Notes: a model not told the origin generated them from the letters alone. DNA of 64,000 nt from Codonopsis lanceolata (GCA_013146195.2 CM028377.1:64935124-64999123); one strand, 5' to 3'. Positions 35,201-47,452 are shown, counted from the stretch's first letter. Numbers and translations are program-made.

Positions 35201-36069
35201 TAATCGTCATAGATAGTACAATCATAAAATAATTAAACAAGCGGTCCCTTCATCTCATAAAGAAATAGTTACTTTTTTTATTTTTGCTTATCTAAAAAAA
35301 TATCATCTAAAGATTTTAACTACTAAACTATCATTATTTTTCAAAAAAAAATTTATTTCTTTCCTTAAAAACAAAAAATAATCTATATTTTTATAAGAGT
35401 AAAGTACAACTTTTTTTAGCACAAGGTTAAAATACCTTTATGCAATATGAAGTTTTGATAACGAAATCACAACCACAAAAATGGCTTACCAAAAGAAAAA
35501 AAAAAAGGAATCAAGACAGAAAAGAAAAAGATCTTTTACTAAGGTAAACAAGGCCAAAAGATGCTTTAACTAGCCATTTTATTTTATTGAATAAAAAAAC
35601 AATGACTTGTCCAAAAGACACTTTCATTTTCATTTATTTTATTTTCTTTGATATCAAAAATGAAAATAAGCAATCCACATGCAAGCAAATAGGGAAGTAA
35701 AGGCAGAAAAAAAACAAAAGTAATGTAAAACCATCATACAAGCCATTTGGAAAGATATTTAGTACGGCCAAAAAAACTTGTCCCATTTAGAAAGGGAGGA
35801 ATAGGTAGATGGTGGTTCATCATCTCCTTTAAAGTTCTCCTTATAAGAGATGGAAACACTCAATTGGCGGTTACACAATGTAGTTCACAATTTTGATGGG
35901 TAAAATAGACATTTGAAATTCAATCAGCTTGGGGTTCCCTAACTTCTCACTTTTGGAAAATTATGTCGGTGCATTCTTTGCGGTAGGGGCTACAGAAGTG
36001 TTGACTTTCTAATAACTCCGAAGGTGAAATGAATAGTGCTTGACAAGACCAGAAGACACAGTAAACAAA
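35201..36069. other. Region downstream of the DOHH gene
   Basis: AT-rich with a Stowaway-like left part near 35240-35290. The last ~250 bases before 36070 are the expected 3' untranslated region of the minus-strand gene. No other gene is seen. Confidence 0.4.
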
Positions 36070-38987
36070 TTAATATGCTGCTTCCTGCGCTTGAGGCTTC
36101 TGCATAAAGAGGTACTGCACATAACAACCACAATTAGATCATGTATTCAACAAATTACAGGTTTTACATAAGCAGAATCAATTTTTGGTCATCTCAAGTT
36201 ACCTCGAAGGCTTTGCCCGATTTCTCAAATTCGAGCATGCTGAGAGCAACTTCACAGCTCTGTGAAACAATAGGCTCAGGATCCTTTGAGAATTCTTCGA
36301 GGAGCGATATACATTCGTCATCTATGGAAAAATGTGATTGGGGATCAAAAAAATTCGGTACCATGCATGTTTCAGCTATCAATTCTTATGAACTAATGTC
36401 AACAACATCATCCTTCTCAACACATTGCACAACTATGATGTCTTAAAAAGTATGATTTTTGCATATCATACACCCTCTAAGCAGTACCAATAAAAATTAA
36501 TCCAACACTACTTAATACAGGTCCGGAAAACATATGAACCATATTAAAGGAGGTCAAACCTGCAATAGAACCAAGAGCTTCTGCTGCTTCATGTCTAACC
36601 ATTGGATGCTCATTGACATCTCTAAGTATCATGGAGAGTGCATCAGAAGCAGCTTTGTTTTGCAGTTGGCCCAAGACATAAGCAACCTGCAATGTAGGAG
36701 ATAAGATAGATAATGGTAGATGAAATTCATGGATACATTGAAAATAGCAATGACAGCTGTTCCAGTCCTTTTGGGGGGGAGGGGGGTTTTCACCCATAGA
36801 ACAAATCAGCATGTGCATTAAGAGACAAAAACTATCAAGATTAAAAATATGAAAACACGTGAAACAATAAATTTGTAGCAGACCTCATGTCGTAATAGAG
36901 CACTCTTTGCACCTAAGGATTCAATTATAGCAAACGAATGCTTCATCGCCCCTTGGTTGCGAGTCCAAAAGAAATGAATATCGTTCATACATGCCCTTTT
37001 CTTCATCTAAAATAACTTCCCTAAGAAATTCAAACTTGGTCAACCAATCAATGAAGTCAATTGGAAAGAGATTGCTAGAATTTTCATTATTTATAAAACT
37101 CAGGCAAACCTTAGTTGATGTACAGAGGAGCAAGCAGGTAGAGCAGGGTCAACTGATAAAAATGGTGATGACTCTATTGCAGATGATTGATCATTGTTAC
37201 CATTATTTAGCCCCTCAATTCGACTAAGGGCCAATTCACAAGTTTCTCGAACCTCATGTGCAGGATCTAAAACCAAACTATTCCTCAAAAGAGGAATATT
37301 ACTTTCTAATCCAATTGCACCAAGTGCTTCTGCAGCCTGTGCATTCAAGTGACAAAAGAGCAAATCAATGATTATCATAGAAGCAATAAAACAGGTCACA
37401 ACTTATAAAGAAACAAATATCTAAGAGATACCTCATGGCGAACAATAGGATGCAGTGAAAGATCATTAAGAACCATTTCTAGAGCAGGAATAGCATTAAC
37501 ATCTTGCATTTGGCCCAGTGCAAATGCAGCCTCATGTGCCAACAGATTTGAAGAGTCTTTTGTCACTACAAGAAGGGACAAAAGTATATACATATTCAGA
37601 CTATTACAAATTTCAACGTCAACTATTTTAAGAAAGATTAACAAATTACACTACCATAGACCAACATGCAAAAATATATCGACCACAGTGAACAAACATG
37701 GGAATGCAAGGAAATCACAAAATACATGAACAACCCAACTATAGGAGTCGAGGTTACAAACATTGGCTTTTGCTCAAAAAAAAAAAAAACAAAAAAGGAT
37801 GAGATATAAATATGAACCCTATATTATCAGGAACAACATGAAAGAAAAAAAGAGCCATAAAAAGACAGAGGCTACTAACAAGAGGATTCTAGTCACTCCT
37901 TCAAATTGATGTAACCTGAACATGATCCCTACCTATTCCAAGTTCCAACATAATAAAATCGGACGGACTTACTTTCCACCCTCATGTGATAAAGAGTAAT
38001 TCAAACTATAACACTATTAACCAACAGAACTTGGTAAAAACATAATGAAAGTAAATAAGAGAGAACTATAGGTTTCTGTATATGGTATCTACCTATTACT
38101 GCATAGTAAAGCGATTAAGACAGATAGATTTCACCTCACCTTGGTGTATACAAGTGACTTAAACTATCTTAGCTCATTGACACATAACTATGAAGGTGAT
38201 TTTTAAGAAAGGACATAAAGATAAGAAAAGGGCTATGAATATCCTTCATCCTCATCCCATGTTCGGAATGTTGGATACCTTAGGTTCTTCTAAATCATCT
38301 AATACAAATACCAATATGGTCTAGTAAAATTATACTCACTATACCAACATCAGAATACCTATTCCACTTCAACATCCCCACCCCCACTCCCGGATATCTC
38401 CTTCGATTCCACACCCCCACCCACACCACCGAATATCTCCTTCGATTCCAGACCTCCGCCCCTCCCCGAAAGAAAGAAAGAAAAACCCAAACAATCCTTT
38501 TCCTTTTCTCTGTGTTTCCTGTTTGAGCAGACTATATTAAGACCTACAGGCACACATTCTTCTAACACGTTTAACCAATCAATTACTGATAACTAAATAA
38601 AGGAGAAACAAAATAGATTGAAATTAAAAAAAAAAAAGGATTTTTGCATTCATCTACACCCACAAGTCAAAAACAACTTAGTTATTCTTTTGGGTAGGGG
38701 GGAGAAGGTGTGAATGTTCAGTTAATTATATTGTGATATTATTATATAAATTCAAGTTGAGAAACAACAAACTTAAATGCCAATTACACCTCCACGTAAC
38801 CCATGTGATATACTCCTATAAAGAAAGATAAATAACCAAGAATGAGAGCATTGCGTGGTCCAGCTCCACGAAGGTTGCGAAGAGAGAAGAGAGCTCAAGC
38901 GCGAAATCGGTGTTTATCCAGCAATTGCTCACATAGAAATTTCTCCGTCTGAGGAGCAACTTGGAATGAATTCTCCACACATGCCAT
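36070..38987 (-). pseudogene. DOHH: Deoxyhypusine hydroxylase gene with a stop and a frameshift
   Basis: DOHH is a HEAT-repeat diiron enzyme that completes hypusine on eIF5A. Seven minus-strand exons are seen: 38987-38837, 37565-37432, 37336-37110, 37020-36884, 36686-36560, 36321-36203 and 36114-36070. All have GT-AG borders and matching phases except exon 4. Exon 1 starts MACVENSFQVAPQTEKFLC. Exon 2 has SSNLLAHE and HPIVRHE, exon 4 SALLRHE, exon 5 HPMVRHE. All four His-Glu metal-binding pairs are therefore present. The end is YLFMQKPQAQEAAY-TAA. Lesions: a TGA in exon 1 between RFRA and ALFSLRNL, where the usual TQPISE region also looks disturbed, and a frame change in exon 4 between EEKGMYERY and ESLGAKSALL around runs TTTT and GGGG. 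Coding length totals 940 nt, not a multiple of 3. It is either a recent pseudogene or carries uncorrected sequencing errors. Confidence 0.9.
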
Positions 38988-39890
38988 TCCGGTTGTCAGT
39001 GGGATTCGATTCAAAATGCTTGTTTCCAATATCAAGAGTATGTGATTTCTGAAATTCTAGTCACTCTTCCAAGAAACTGTACCGCAATAGTTACCAAAAT
39101 GCTCAAAGTACAGTGGAACAATAAGCCAAGAGATCCCTGTTAAATCAAAATATAAGAAAATAAACCAAGGCGGAATGGGAGCGGCTTTAACCGCTTGAAA
39201 CCACATATATAGATAACAGCTAGTCGAGATTAATTATACTAACGACAGAGAAATTTTGAATTTTGAAGTAGTATACGAACTGAAGAAATCTTATTTTAAG
39301 AACTAATAAGAGATCAGTGCAATAGTGATGAAATTTTACCAAATTACTTGTAACACCAATAAACAATACACGAGAGTTTCAAACACTTGATTATATATTC
39401 CATGCACAATTAACGAGGAAAATTAGAAGTTCCATTTCTTCAATCAAAGACTTTTCATCGGTGGTTTCAAGAGCAAATGGAAAAGAGGACCCAAAATAGT
39501 GTACCTATAAATCCTAAAGTTCAGATATGAAAAAAACAGAGAAAATCCATGGAGATGGTCTCACCTTAAGCTTATATTATGTCAGGAACGAACCAAACCC
39601 TAGCTTTGTGCTAAGCTTGGTCATAGGAGACGCAGAGTATGTTCGTTCGCATGTGGAAAGGAATCAAAACGGTATAAGGAGCACTGCTCGATGCTCAGGG
39701 AGTTGTTTTGGAGGCGCACCCAATCAGCCAATCTGAGTCAATCTTTTTGCATGAACGACTCCACCAAATCAAACACCGCTCACTAAAAATCAATAAATTA
39801 ATTCATTTGATACTCATTTGATTCAAAACCTAAAAACTCTCCCAAGCACAAACTTCCAACACTTTTAAATATCCAACCATCTTTATCTTG
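38988..39890. other. DOHH upstream region
   Basis: No TATA box is convincing. A telo-box-like AAACCCTAG lies near 39595. A possible splice acceptor ('ctagaatttcag', minus strand) lies about 60 bases upstream of the DOHH ATG, so the transcript may have an untranslated first exon further upstream. The 69-codon plus frame at 39527-39736 has no family resemblance. Confidence 0.35.
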
Positions 39891-39894
39891 AAAA

Positions 39895-40217
39895 CTAGTT
39901 TTTACACCGTGCACTTAATCGGACGGTATATATCTTCTACAGCTAAACTATACATGAGCAAAATAAAGAGTAAAAAACAAAATTAAGGGGAACTGCTTAA
40001 ATAGAAATATATATCACTGTAAGACCGATCATTTTAGATACTGAATTTTTTTCTTATACATGACATTTTTTGTTTTATTTGTTAGTTTTTCATTTTTATC
40101 GCATATCAATATTTTAAAACAAAACGGTTTGTTACCTTATAAACTGCAACATACTGCTCATGACTGAAAACTGGGTTACAAATTACACTAAACAATTTGT
40201 TGTTTTAAATATAGGTA
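39895..40217 (-). mobile_element. Helitron-like 3' end and adjoining body
   Basis: CTAG at 39895-39898 (minus strand, followed by T) is preceded by 'accgtccgattaagtgcacg', a weak hairpin. The sequence up to 40217 is repeated inverted at 45333-45612, and its last ~75 bases recur at 49685-49759. Homology across the CTAG border continues into the flank at 49760-49789, so a larger segment was duplicated. Confidence 0.45.
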
Positions 40218-40482
40218 ATTACTCCCTTCGTTCCAAATTATTGTTATGTTCTACCAGACACACAAATTAAAGAAAAATAAATGAATTGATTATTAATATT
40301 ATTATAATATGTAGTTTATCTTCAATATTATTTGCATCTGACTCATAATTACAGTAAGAAAAAAATAAGATTAACATAGTAAAAATATTTTCCTAATAAA
40401 AAGTTACAAAGAAAATAATTTTTTTGGAACCCACGGAAATGAAATACGTTATGACACTAATTTAAGGACGGAGGGCTACACC
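40218..40482. mobile_element. Stowaway MITE
   Basis: The left end CTCCCTTCGTTCCAAATTAT follows TA. The right end 'aatttaaggacggagggc' precedes TA. At 265 bp it is the same family as 45073-45330, which lies in opposite orientation. Confidence 0.8.
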
Positions 40483-40483
40483 T

Positions 40484-40690
40484 AGGGGTGGAATCGGGAC
40501 GGGACCCGTCACGATACTCCTCATCCCGATCCCGTCCCGATAGAATTCGGAATTTCAATTTCTTTCCCGATCCCGTTCCCGATAAGTATCTGGACCCGAC
40601 GAATCGGGATCCCGAAAATTCGGGAGATAAAAATCCCGTAATCCCGACTATAATATTTATGAACAATATCTCGGACACTAAAATTTTTTA
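40484..40690. mobile_element. hAT-like GC-rich end (CGGGACGGG family)
   Basis: It starts 'ctaggggtggaatcgggac' and is built of 'atcccgatcccg' and related short repeats. It is joined to the Stowaway copy through 'gctacac', the same junction as in the copies at 19.39 and 45.07 kb. Confidence 0.5.
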
Positions 40691-40786
40691 AAATCATCCA
40701 TTGTCACCAAACCTAAATCAAAATAGAACAAAGATATTCAATTTCTACTGATTAAATTCAATGTTTAAACAAAATTAACGACATAC

Positions 40787-40906
40787 CTAAAGGAACATCG
40801 CCAAATAGTTCCAAAACGTTCAACTCTTCTGGAAGACACCGCACCAGAACATATGATCACTTTCCTTTTCTTATTTTCCTTGATTTTCTCAGCACATAAT
40901 GAAGAC
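40787..40906 (-). other. Exon-like segment with strong splice sites
   Basis: On the minus strand 'tttttccatatatttttcag' is followed by 120 open bases (frame reading CAEKIKENKKRKVIICSGAV ...) and then TTTAG|GTATGT, a near-consensus donor. The reading does not match a family I know. It could be an untranslated exon of the DOHH transcript or part of a non-coding RNA together with 44267-44430. Confidence 0.35.
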
Positions 40907-41887
40907 CTGAAAAATATATGGAAAAAGTATCAGTGAATAAATCAGAAACAACAGAGCTGAAAATGACAATTGTTCGCATAAACAGATCAATAGGCCAATG
41001 CTAAAGCAAAACGTTTCAAACACAAATGATCATGAAATCAGGTAAAAATATTGCGATCCGAACATGAGATTTAAGACCAGCTTAAATGGTAAGTTGTGAA
41101 ATTTGTCTAGTACATAGCTACTAAAATCAGGAAATAGAACTCTAATTGATCAAACAAAGTCGTAACCTTAAGAGCTAAATCAACACCATTCAGATGCAAA
41201 TCCTGATTTAAGTCGTTTATGATTAGCAATTTAGACATGAAATTCTAAGTAAAGGTCGAGTTACAGAAGAGCAGCTGAACAAAAGAAAACAATCCAAAAT
41301 CCAAATCAATGTAAGAGAGGCTGATTTGAAAAGCAATTCAAATAAATCATGATAAAATCAATAGTTATACAATCAACACTTTTAATTTCATATCATTACT
41401 CAAAGAATCTTTTCAGATAACCAATCAGTAACGTGATTTCACCAAATAGATTAGACTAAATTTCAAAACAAACACGTTTAATTTTATATCATTACTCAAA
41501 GAATCTTTTCAGATAACCAACACTTTAAAAATCCTACATGATCCAACTTTTGCAGGACTTGATTAGACTGAATTTCAAAACAAAGCACATTGGTGTATCT
41601 CTCTCTCCCGTGCTCTCGTGCACACACACACACACACGCACACAAAGTTGGCATTGACAGAAATAATATTTTGTGAGATACAGAATGCAATGTATAATCG
41701 AAGAACAATTAAAAAGCTTCGTATTTTGAGATACAGAATGCAAGAAAAATAAACAAAAATCTACTAATCAGTAGCAACATAACCACACATAGAAAACATA
41801 TTTAATGTTTAGAGGCAAAAGAGACGAGTAACACTATTTGGTTGCTATGTTAAAACATGTACCACAAAGATTAAAGAAAACATAATA
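40907..41887. other. Gene-free AT-rich DNA
   Basis: It holds a 55-base direct repeat ('ttcatatcattactcaaaga' near 41389, 'tttatatcattactcaaaga' near 41482) and a short (CA)n run at about 41621-41644. No gene is seen. Confidence 0.45.
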
Positions 41888-42285
41888 TCTAGGGGTGTCA
41901 ATTGGGTTGGGTTGGGTTGGAGTGGGTAATGGGTTGAAATGGGTCATGACCTGCCACAACCCAAATATTAAATGGATCAAATGGGTCGGGTCATAAATGG
42001 GTCAGTTAGAGCGGATCGATCCATTATAACCCGTTTTTTTTTAGTTTTTTTATTTTTTTAATTTTTTTATGGATAAATAAAATATACCCCAGACACATTA
42101 AACAACAAAACATCATCCATAAGAATTTAATCAAAGTGCAGAAAATGTTCACGTCAAAAATAAACAAAATATATTTCAGACATTTCTCATCAAGGTCACG
42201 ATGCGACACGGTACAACCCAAAAATAATAAACGGGTCAAATAGGTCGGGTTAAGACAGGTGAACCCATTTGAACTTTAAGTCATT
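41888..42285. mobile_element. hAT-like end with GGGTTGGGTT subterminal repeats
   Basis: It starts 'ctaggggtgtcaattgggtt'. Repeated GGGTTGGGT, AAATGGGTC and AACCC motifs follow, a known look of plant hAT termini. Related AACCC/GGGTT repeats reappear near 42225-42275 and at 44505-44640. No second terminus with a matching 8-bp duplication was found. Confidence 0.45.
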
Positions 42286-44266
42286 CGTATATAAATAAAA
42301 TATATCCCCAACACATTAAACAACGAAACATCGTCCAAAAGAATTGAAACAAAGTTATGTCGAAGATAAACAAAAACATATATCTACTTGTGTCTGCTCA
42401 AGTATTGCACTATTGTGTATTTGTGTGCTACCAGTAGAAACCAAACAGGATCATATTATCTGCAAAAATCCATAGATATGAAACCTAACCTACATTCCTA
42501 CAGGATTCTATGAGAGAGCATCAGAGGGTTTTAAAAAAATTAAAAAAATTGTGATTATACTTGATTTATTAAATTAAAGGTAAAGAAAAAACATGTTCTA
42601 CTGAAAGTGGAGACATTTTACATCTTCATTTTTATACTAAACCATATCAGCACCCCATTTTTGATGAACTCATATAGGAAATTGATATCAGTTATGTAAG
42701 AGAACCTTTTACAACCAATAGTTGAGAAGTGACTACTACTATGATAATTACCTAAAGCACCAATATCAAAGCTAATTGCATGAACACACTTAACTGACAG
42801 TTAAAAGTAAACTCTGATAACTAACTATTATCATTAATATATACTTACTAAAATTAAATCTAAAATATCACAACAAGACAAGCAGACAAAGATTTATTTG
42901 TTACTAAAATTCATAAACAAAGTGAATATCCTCATCAAAAGATACGACAGCAATTTCACAAGGCTATTCCTAAATCCCATGTATTATTGGCTGCAAATAT
43001 TACCACTACTTAACCTGAATGATACATATTGATAGCTTTTTACAATATTGTACAATATCAATAGCATTTAACATCTAAAAGAGTAGGCAGTTGATTACCC
43101 AGGATGGCGGCGGCTTGCAGCAATAGGATAAAAGGTCTCACCTATAGGGTTTAGCTGCTAGCATGATGGATGACTAAGGCCAAACATGAAAGGCTTGTCA
43201 TTTTAATGGTTATGGGGTCTGCATTTGAATTTTGAGCAAAGAAAAAAAGATTTGAATGTTACAGTTATGGAATATGTTGCAAACCAAGACGATTACGCAC
43301 TTCACAAATTCATCAACAGGTTCACTGGACTCTATTTTGACACAAATAATGGAGCACAAAACATTAATCAGCAAGTAGAATAGAGAATTTAGAACATCCT
43401 ATGGATCGACACATGTCGGCTTTGGGATTTGATTAATATTAGTTGGGTGTTGTCACACTTGTAGAAAACAATATGATTATGAATATTGAATAATGAATAA
43501 TGAATGGATGGATTGATTGATTGGGATTTAAATTACAAAATAATTTATATGGTAGAAGAACAAGTCCAGCAGTTTTTTTTTTTTTTTTTTTAGGCACACT
43601 AACCCTTAATTTTTTAATATTATTTTTAATGCCTACATATACATATATGATGCCTTTGGATGGCTCGAACAATTGGTGCCTCCTGGGACCAGACAAAAAC
43701 TGCTGAGCCTTTGGATAAGGCCAACACTGTCTCTAATTAAGTATCAGGCTGCCTTTAGTTACAATGCATCAGTACATTGGTTTGATTAACTATGGCTATA
43801 TATGGCTATGGCCCCCTCATTTGCTCAATGGAAACTCCTTTCAATCATCCAATCAAAATACAATGCTTGTGTTTGTCCTCAGCCGCCACTTGCTGATTCC
43901 CCTTCCCTTGCTGTTGCTGTTAAATGTTAATCTTATTTATGCTAGTAGCCTAGTACTAGTGTAATACCAATACCGATACCAATAACAATACCAATCATGT
44001 ATATATTTGAATGCTAGGCCTACGAATGAGTTAGTTCTAGGTCAGATTAATCAACTTCTTGTATATTACATTCTCGACACTTGACTCATCATCAGCACCA
44101 ACTCCTAACTACCCAGGTTGTAGCAACACTCAACTGCAAGGTAGGCAGTGGTAATGTTTTCGACCCACATGAAAATTTTCAGATTTCAGGGGATTTTAAT
44201 CATCAAAAACACATTGCGAGTTTGAAAGGGATTCGTCAAAGATTGAGTTTAGAAAAAGAAGAATAC
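42286..44266. other. Gene-free region
   Basis: AT-rich with a 20-base T run at about 43571-43590. Short plus frames at 43521-43706, 43764-43964 and 44081-44293 have no family resemblance. I see nothing else here. Confidence 0.4.
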
Positions 44267-44430
44267 CTCAAACATGCGTTTCTGAAGCTCTAAACGACAA
44301 GATTGGATTCGTCCCTCTTCGTCGTTTATGGAGAATCACCGGCTCAAAAACCGTTTCAATAATCAAATATGGAGAAGGAGGCCGGAGTGGGGAAGGAAAT
44401 TGCCTCCGCCTGTGGTCGTTGATGGAGAGA
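44267..44430 (-). other. Possible 5' leader exon on the minus strand
   Basis: The segment is GC-richer than its flanks and follows CT/GA tracts of the kind common near plant transcription starts. It ends CATGTTTGAG|GTATTC, a good donor. Joined to 40906 it would contain a 9-codon upstream frame. Its link to the DOHH gene is inference. Confidence 0.3.
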
Positions 44431-44479
44431 GAGAGAGAGTAGATCGAGCGAGAGAGAGAGAGCGAGACCTAGGTTTTGA

Positions 44480-44650
44480 GTTTTGATCGATAGTTTCGAA
44501 CTTTCATTGCCGGGTTTATTCAAGTTAGCGGGTTTAACCCAATTTAACCCATGAAATTAAATGGGTTAAACTGGGTAACCATTTAAATTTATTTTATTCA
44601 TGGATTAGGTTGGCTTAGGTGAGTTTATTGGTAATGGGTTGAAATTAACA
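44480..44650. mobile_element. hAT-like subterminal repeat block
   Basis: Repeats of 'gggtttaacccaatttaacc' and 'aaatgggttaaactgggtaa' resemble the block at 41888. No terminus is visible. Confidence 0.35.
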
Positions 44651-44879
44651 AACTTAAATTAAAGTCAGAAGCGCGAGAAATTGAGAGAGGGAGAAAGAGC
44701 GAGAGACTAAGAGAGACTTACAGTCAGAGTGAGAGAGAAACGGCAGTTAGCGGGGAGACAATTGGCGATGCGACGGAGTCGAAGTTGAGAGAGAAGTGGC
44801 GTTGGGATTTCCAAATTCCTAGGTTGTTTTGTTTAACGAGAAAGAGAGAGACGCACACTAATTCACAACAAACTACATA

Positions 44880-45536
44880 ATATTTTAAAAAATAAATAAA
44901 TACATTTAGTCGGGTATGGTCGAGAATTTCGGCAGGATTGATATGTTTTTCCGAATCTCGTGTCAAAACAAATCGGGACAAGAAAAATCCTGATAAAATC
45001 GGGAAAGGAATTATGTCGGGTCGGACGTCGGGCCAGTCCAGGGAAAAACGAAACTTTTGTCGGCCCTATATGTAGCCCTCCGTCCTTAAATTAGTGTCAT
45101 AATATATTTCATTTCCGTGGGTTCCAAAAAATTTATTTTATTTGTAACTTTTTATTATGAAAATATTTTTACTATTTTAATCTTATTTTTTTCTTATTGT
45201 AATTATGAATCAGATGCAAATAATATTTAAGATAGACTATATATTATAATAATATTAATAATCAAATCATTTATTTTTCTTTAATTTGTGTGTCGGGTCG
45301 AACATAACAATAATTTTGAACGAAGGGAGTAAGTACATATGATTAAAACAACAAATTGTTCAGTGTAATTTGTATCGCAGTTTTCAGCCATGAGCAGCTG
45401 CATGTTACAGTTTATAAGGTAACAAACTGTTTCTTTTGAAAATATTGATACGCGATAAATATGAAAAACAACAAATAAAACAAAAAATATTGTGTATAAG
45501 AAAAAATTTCAGTATCTAAAATGATCGGTTTTACAA

Positions 45537-45576
<40 letters not shown>

Positions 45577-45612
45577 ATTTCTCTTAATTTTGTTTTTTAC
45601 TCTTTATTATGC
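44880..45612. mobile_element. Composite repeat: hAT-like block, Stowaway, Helitron-like body
   Basis: Three parts occur in the same order as the inverted copy at 39.9-40.69 kb: GC-rich 'cgggaca' and 'cgggtcgga' sequence to 45066, a Stowaway at 45073-45330 (ends 'gccctccgtccttaaatta' and 'ttgaacgaagggag', TA borders), then 45333-45612, homologous to 39955-40210. An (AT)n run lies at about 45539-45571. Homology stops at the Helitron-like end at 45617. Confidence 0.6.
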
Positions 45613-45616
45613 TTAC

Positions 45617-45645
45617 TAGTCTTTGTGTCCGTGCCTATGGCACAG
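45617..45645 (-). other. Helitron-like 3' terminus
   Basis: Minus strand: GTGCC-ATA-GGCAC hairpin, then GGACACAAAGA and CTAG, next base T. The upstream sequence would be the body, at higher coordinates. Confidence 0.5.
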
Positions 45646-46507
45646 CGCGAGTAGGGGAGGATGTCAGTACTGGAGGGTGTCAAAAATAACAGAGGCGATA
45701 CCTCTCGATAATCAATTAAAACATTATGATCATTCAACGGTGGAGAAATAAATTAAAACTTTTATTTGTAATTTTATTTAAGAAAACAGAGGTGATATCT
45801 TGTTAAATTTTATTAATAGAAATAAAATTACAAATTTGAAGAGGACAACCAGCTTTGCTCTTATATAATTAATAATTTTTCATTAAAATATAAACTTTTT
45901 TTAACACATACACCAAGGGTATTAATTTTTTAACTTTTTTTTAATTGCATAACCCGTTTTATATTATAGATTTACTGTGGAAGATAGACACTAAACAATT
46001 AATATCTCCTTTTTTATGTTGGTATAAAAAAGTGACTATGTGTTTAATGAAAAGTGTATTTTATATTTTATATATATTATTAACAACGTAAAAAATCGGA
46101 ATAATTCCAAATTAGTAATTATACATATTATTACTTATTCTATTTTTAAAAAAATAAAATAAAAACATTTTATCTTTTAGAGTGGTCTTAATAACATAAA
46201 AAATTAGAAGAATTCTCAATTAATGGTTATACATATTCTTAGTTAAACCAAAAAATTTCCCAAAAAGCTAATACTCATTTTAAAACCCACACCACCTAAA
46301 GAAAAACTCAATAAATTGTGTTTTAGATATTTTTAAAAATCGGAAGAATGTTTTATACACTAAATTTAAATTATTATTATCACTTCTATTGATTTAAATT
46401 GACTATTTTTCAATTTAAAATTTTGGTATTTTTCTTAACTTTGTAAATAAGACAACATCAAAAAAAATTCCTTAAGAGTCATGAGCATCTAATTTAGTCG
46501 TCCAAAA
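45646..46507. other. Gene-free AT-rich DNA, possible Helitron interior
   Basis: No exon is visible. Repeated 'acataaaaaatcgga/aga' phrases near 46090 and 46200 hint at a diverged tandem repeat. It is possibly the body of the element whose 3' end is at 45617. Confidence 0.35.
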
Positions 46508-46572
<65 letters not shown>

Positions 46573-46587
46573 AGTTGGTGAGGAGCA

Positions 46588-46672
46588 CTATGGTTGTGCC
46601 ACCTCACCACCTTTAGATAAATCTTCATTCTAAAGCATCCATGTGGAAAGTTTTAAAAACTTTTGGTTTCTA
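46588..46672. repeat. Inverted repeat, left arm
   Basis: 'ctatggttgtgccacctcac' through 'ttttggtttctag' is inverted at 47562-47647 with few mismatches, giving about 85-bp arms around the tandem repeats. This could be a separate foldback or MITE-like element inside the candidate Helitron. Confidence 0.7.
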
Positions 46673-46859
46673 GCAATTAGCTAATAATAATACATAATAA
46701 TAATAAGCAATATGATAAGGGGTATTAGTATTAGTATATATAACTTCTTCTATTGTCAATAGTAGAAGACTTATATTTAAAAACTTTTACAACTAATATT
46801 ACTTCTAACCAATGTGGGATAAAACTCTTCAAAGCTAGATATTACTTCTAATGACTCAC

Positions 46860-47452
46860 TTTTAACATCATACTTTAAGCTTTGATATCTTATTCATCTA
46901 AAACTTGATTTGGACAGATAAATATGTCATTTCGATGTTCTTGGCGGGTAGAACACATTTGCACAATTACTTTTGTCAACAAACAAATGACACGTAAAGA
47001 AATTTGTGCCTCAAGTTGCACAATTTCTTTCACTAAAAACACTAATTTTTTAATAAGTATTATACTTTAACTCTTGATATCTTATTCATCCAAAACTCGA
47101 TTTGGACAAATAAATATATCATTTCGATGCTCTCATCGAGTAGAACACAATTGTGCAATTACCTTTACCAACAAACAAATAACAAATAAAGAAATTCGTG
47201 CCTTAAGTTGCACAATTTCTCTCACTAAAAATACTATTTTTTAACAAGTATTATACTTTAAGTCTTGATATCTTATTATCCAAAACTCGATTTGGACAAA
47301 TAAATATATCATTTTGATGCTCTCACCGAGTAGAACACATTTGCGCAATTACCTTCGTCAACAAACAAATGACACGTAAAGAAATTCGTGCCTCAAGTTG
47401 CACAATTTATTTCACTAAAAACACTAATTTTTCAACAATAGATGAGATGTAT
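46860..47452. repeat. Three tandem copies of a ~190-bp unit
   Basis: The phrase 'cttgatatcttattcat' recurs at 46878 (variant), 47073 and 47263, with unit starts 46874, 47067 and 47257, giving units of 193 and 190 bp. Each unit includes 'gatttggacaaataaatat' and 'caagttgcacaattt'. There are three copies at about 85-90% identity by eye. Confidence 0.85.

Noticed and set aside
39527..39736. 69-codon plus frame upstream of DOHH
   Set aside because: Lies in the likely DOHH promoter/leader on the opposite strand, with no homology recognised.
40218..45330. One large transposon with ~800-bp terminal inverted repeats (39.9-40.7 and 44.9-45.6 kb)
   Set aside because: A third copy of the same mosaic at 19 kb lies outside this pair, the outer borders are Helitron-like ends of different types, and no target duplication flanks the pair.
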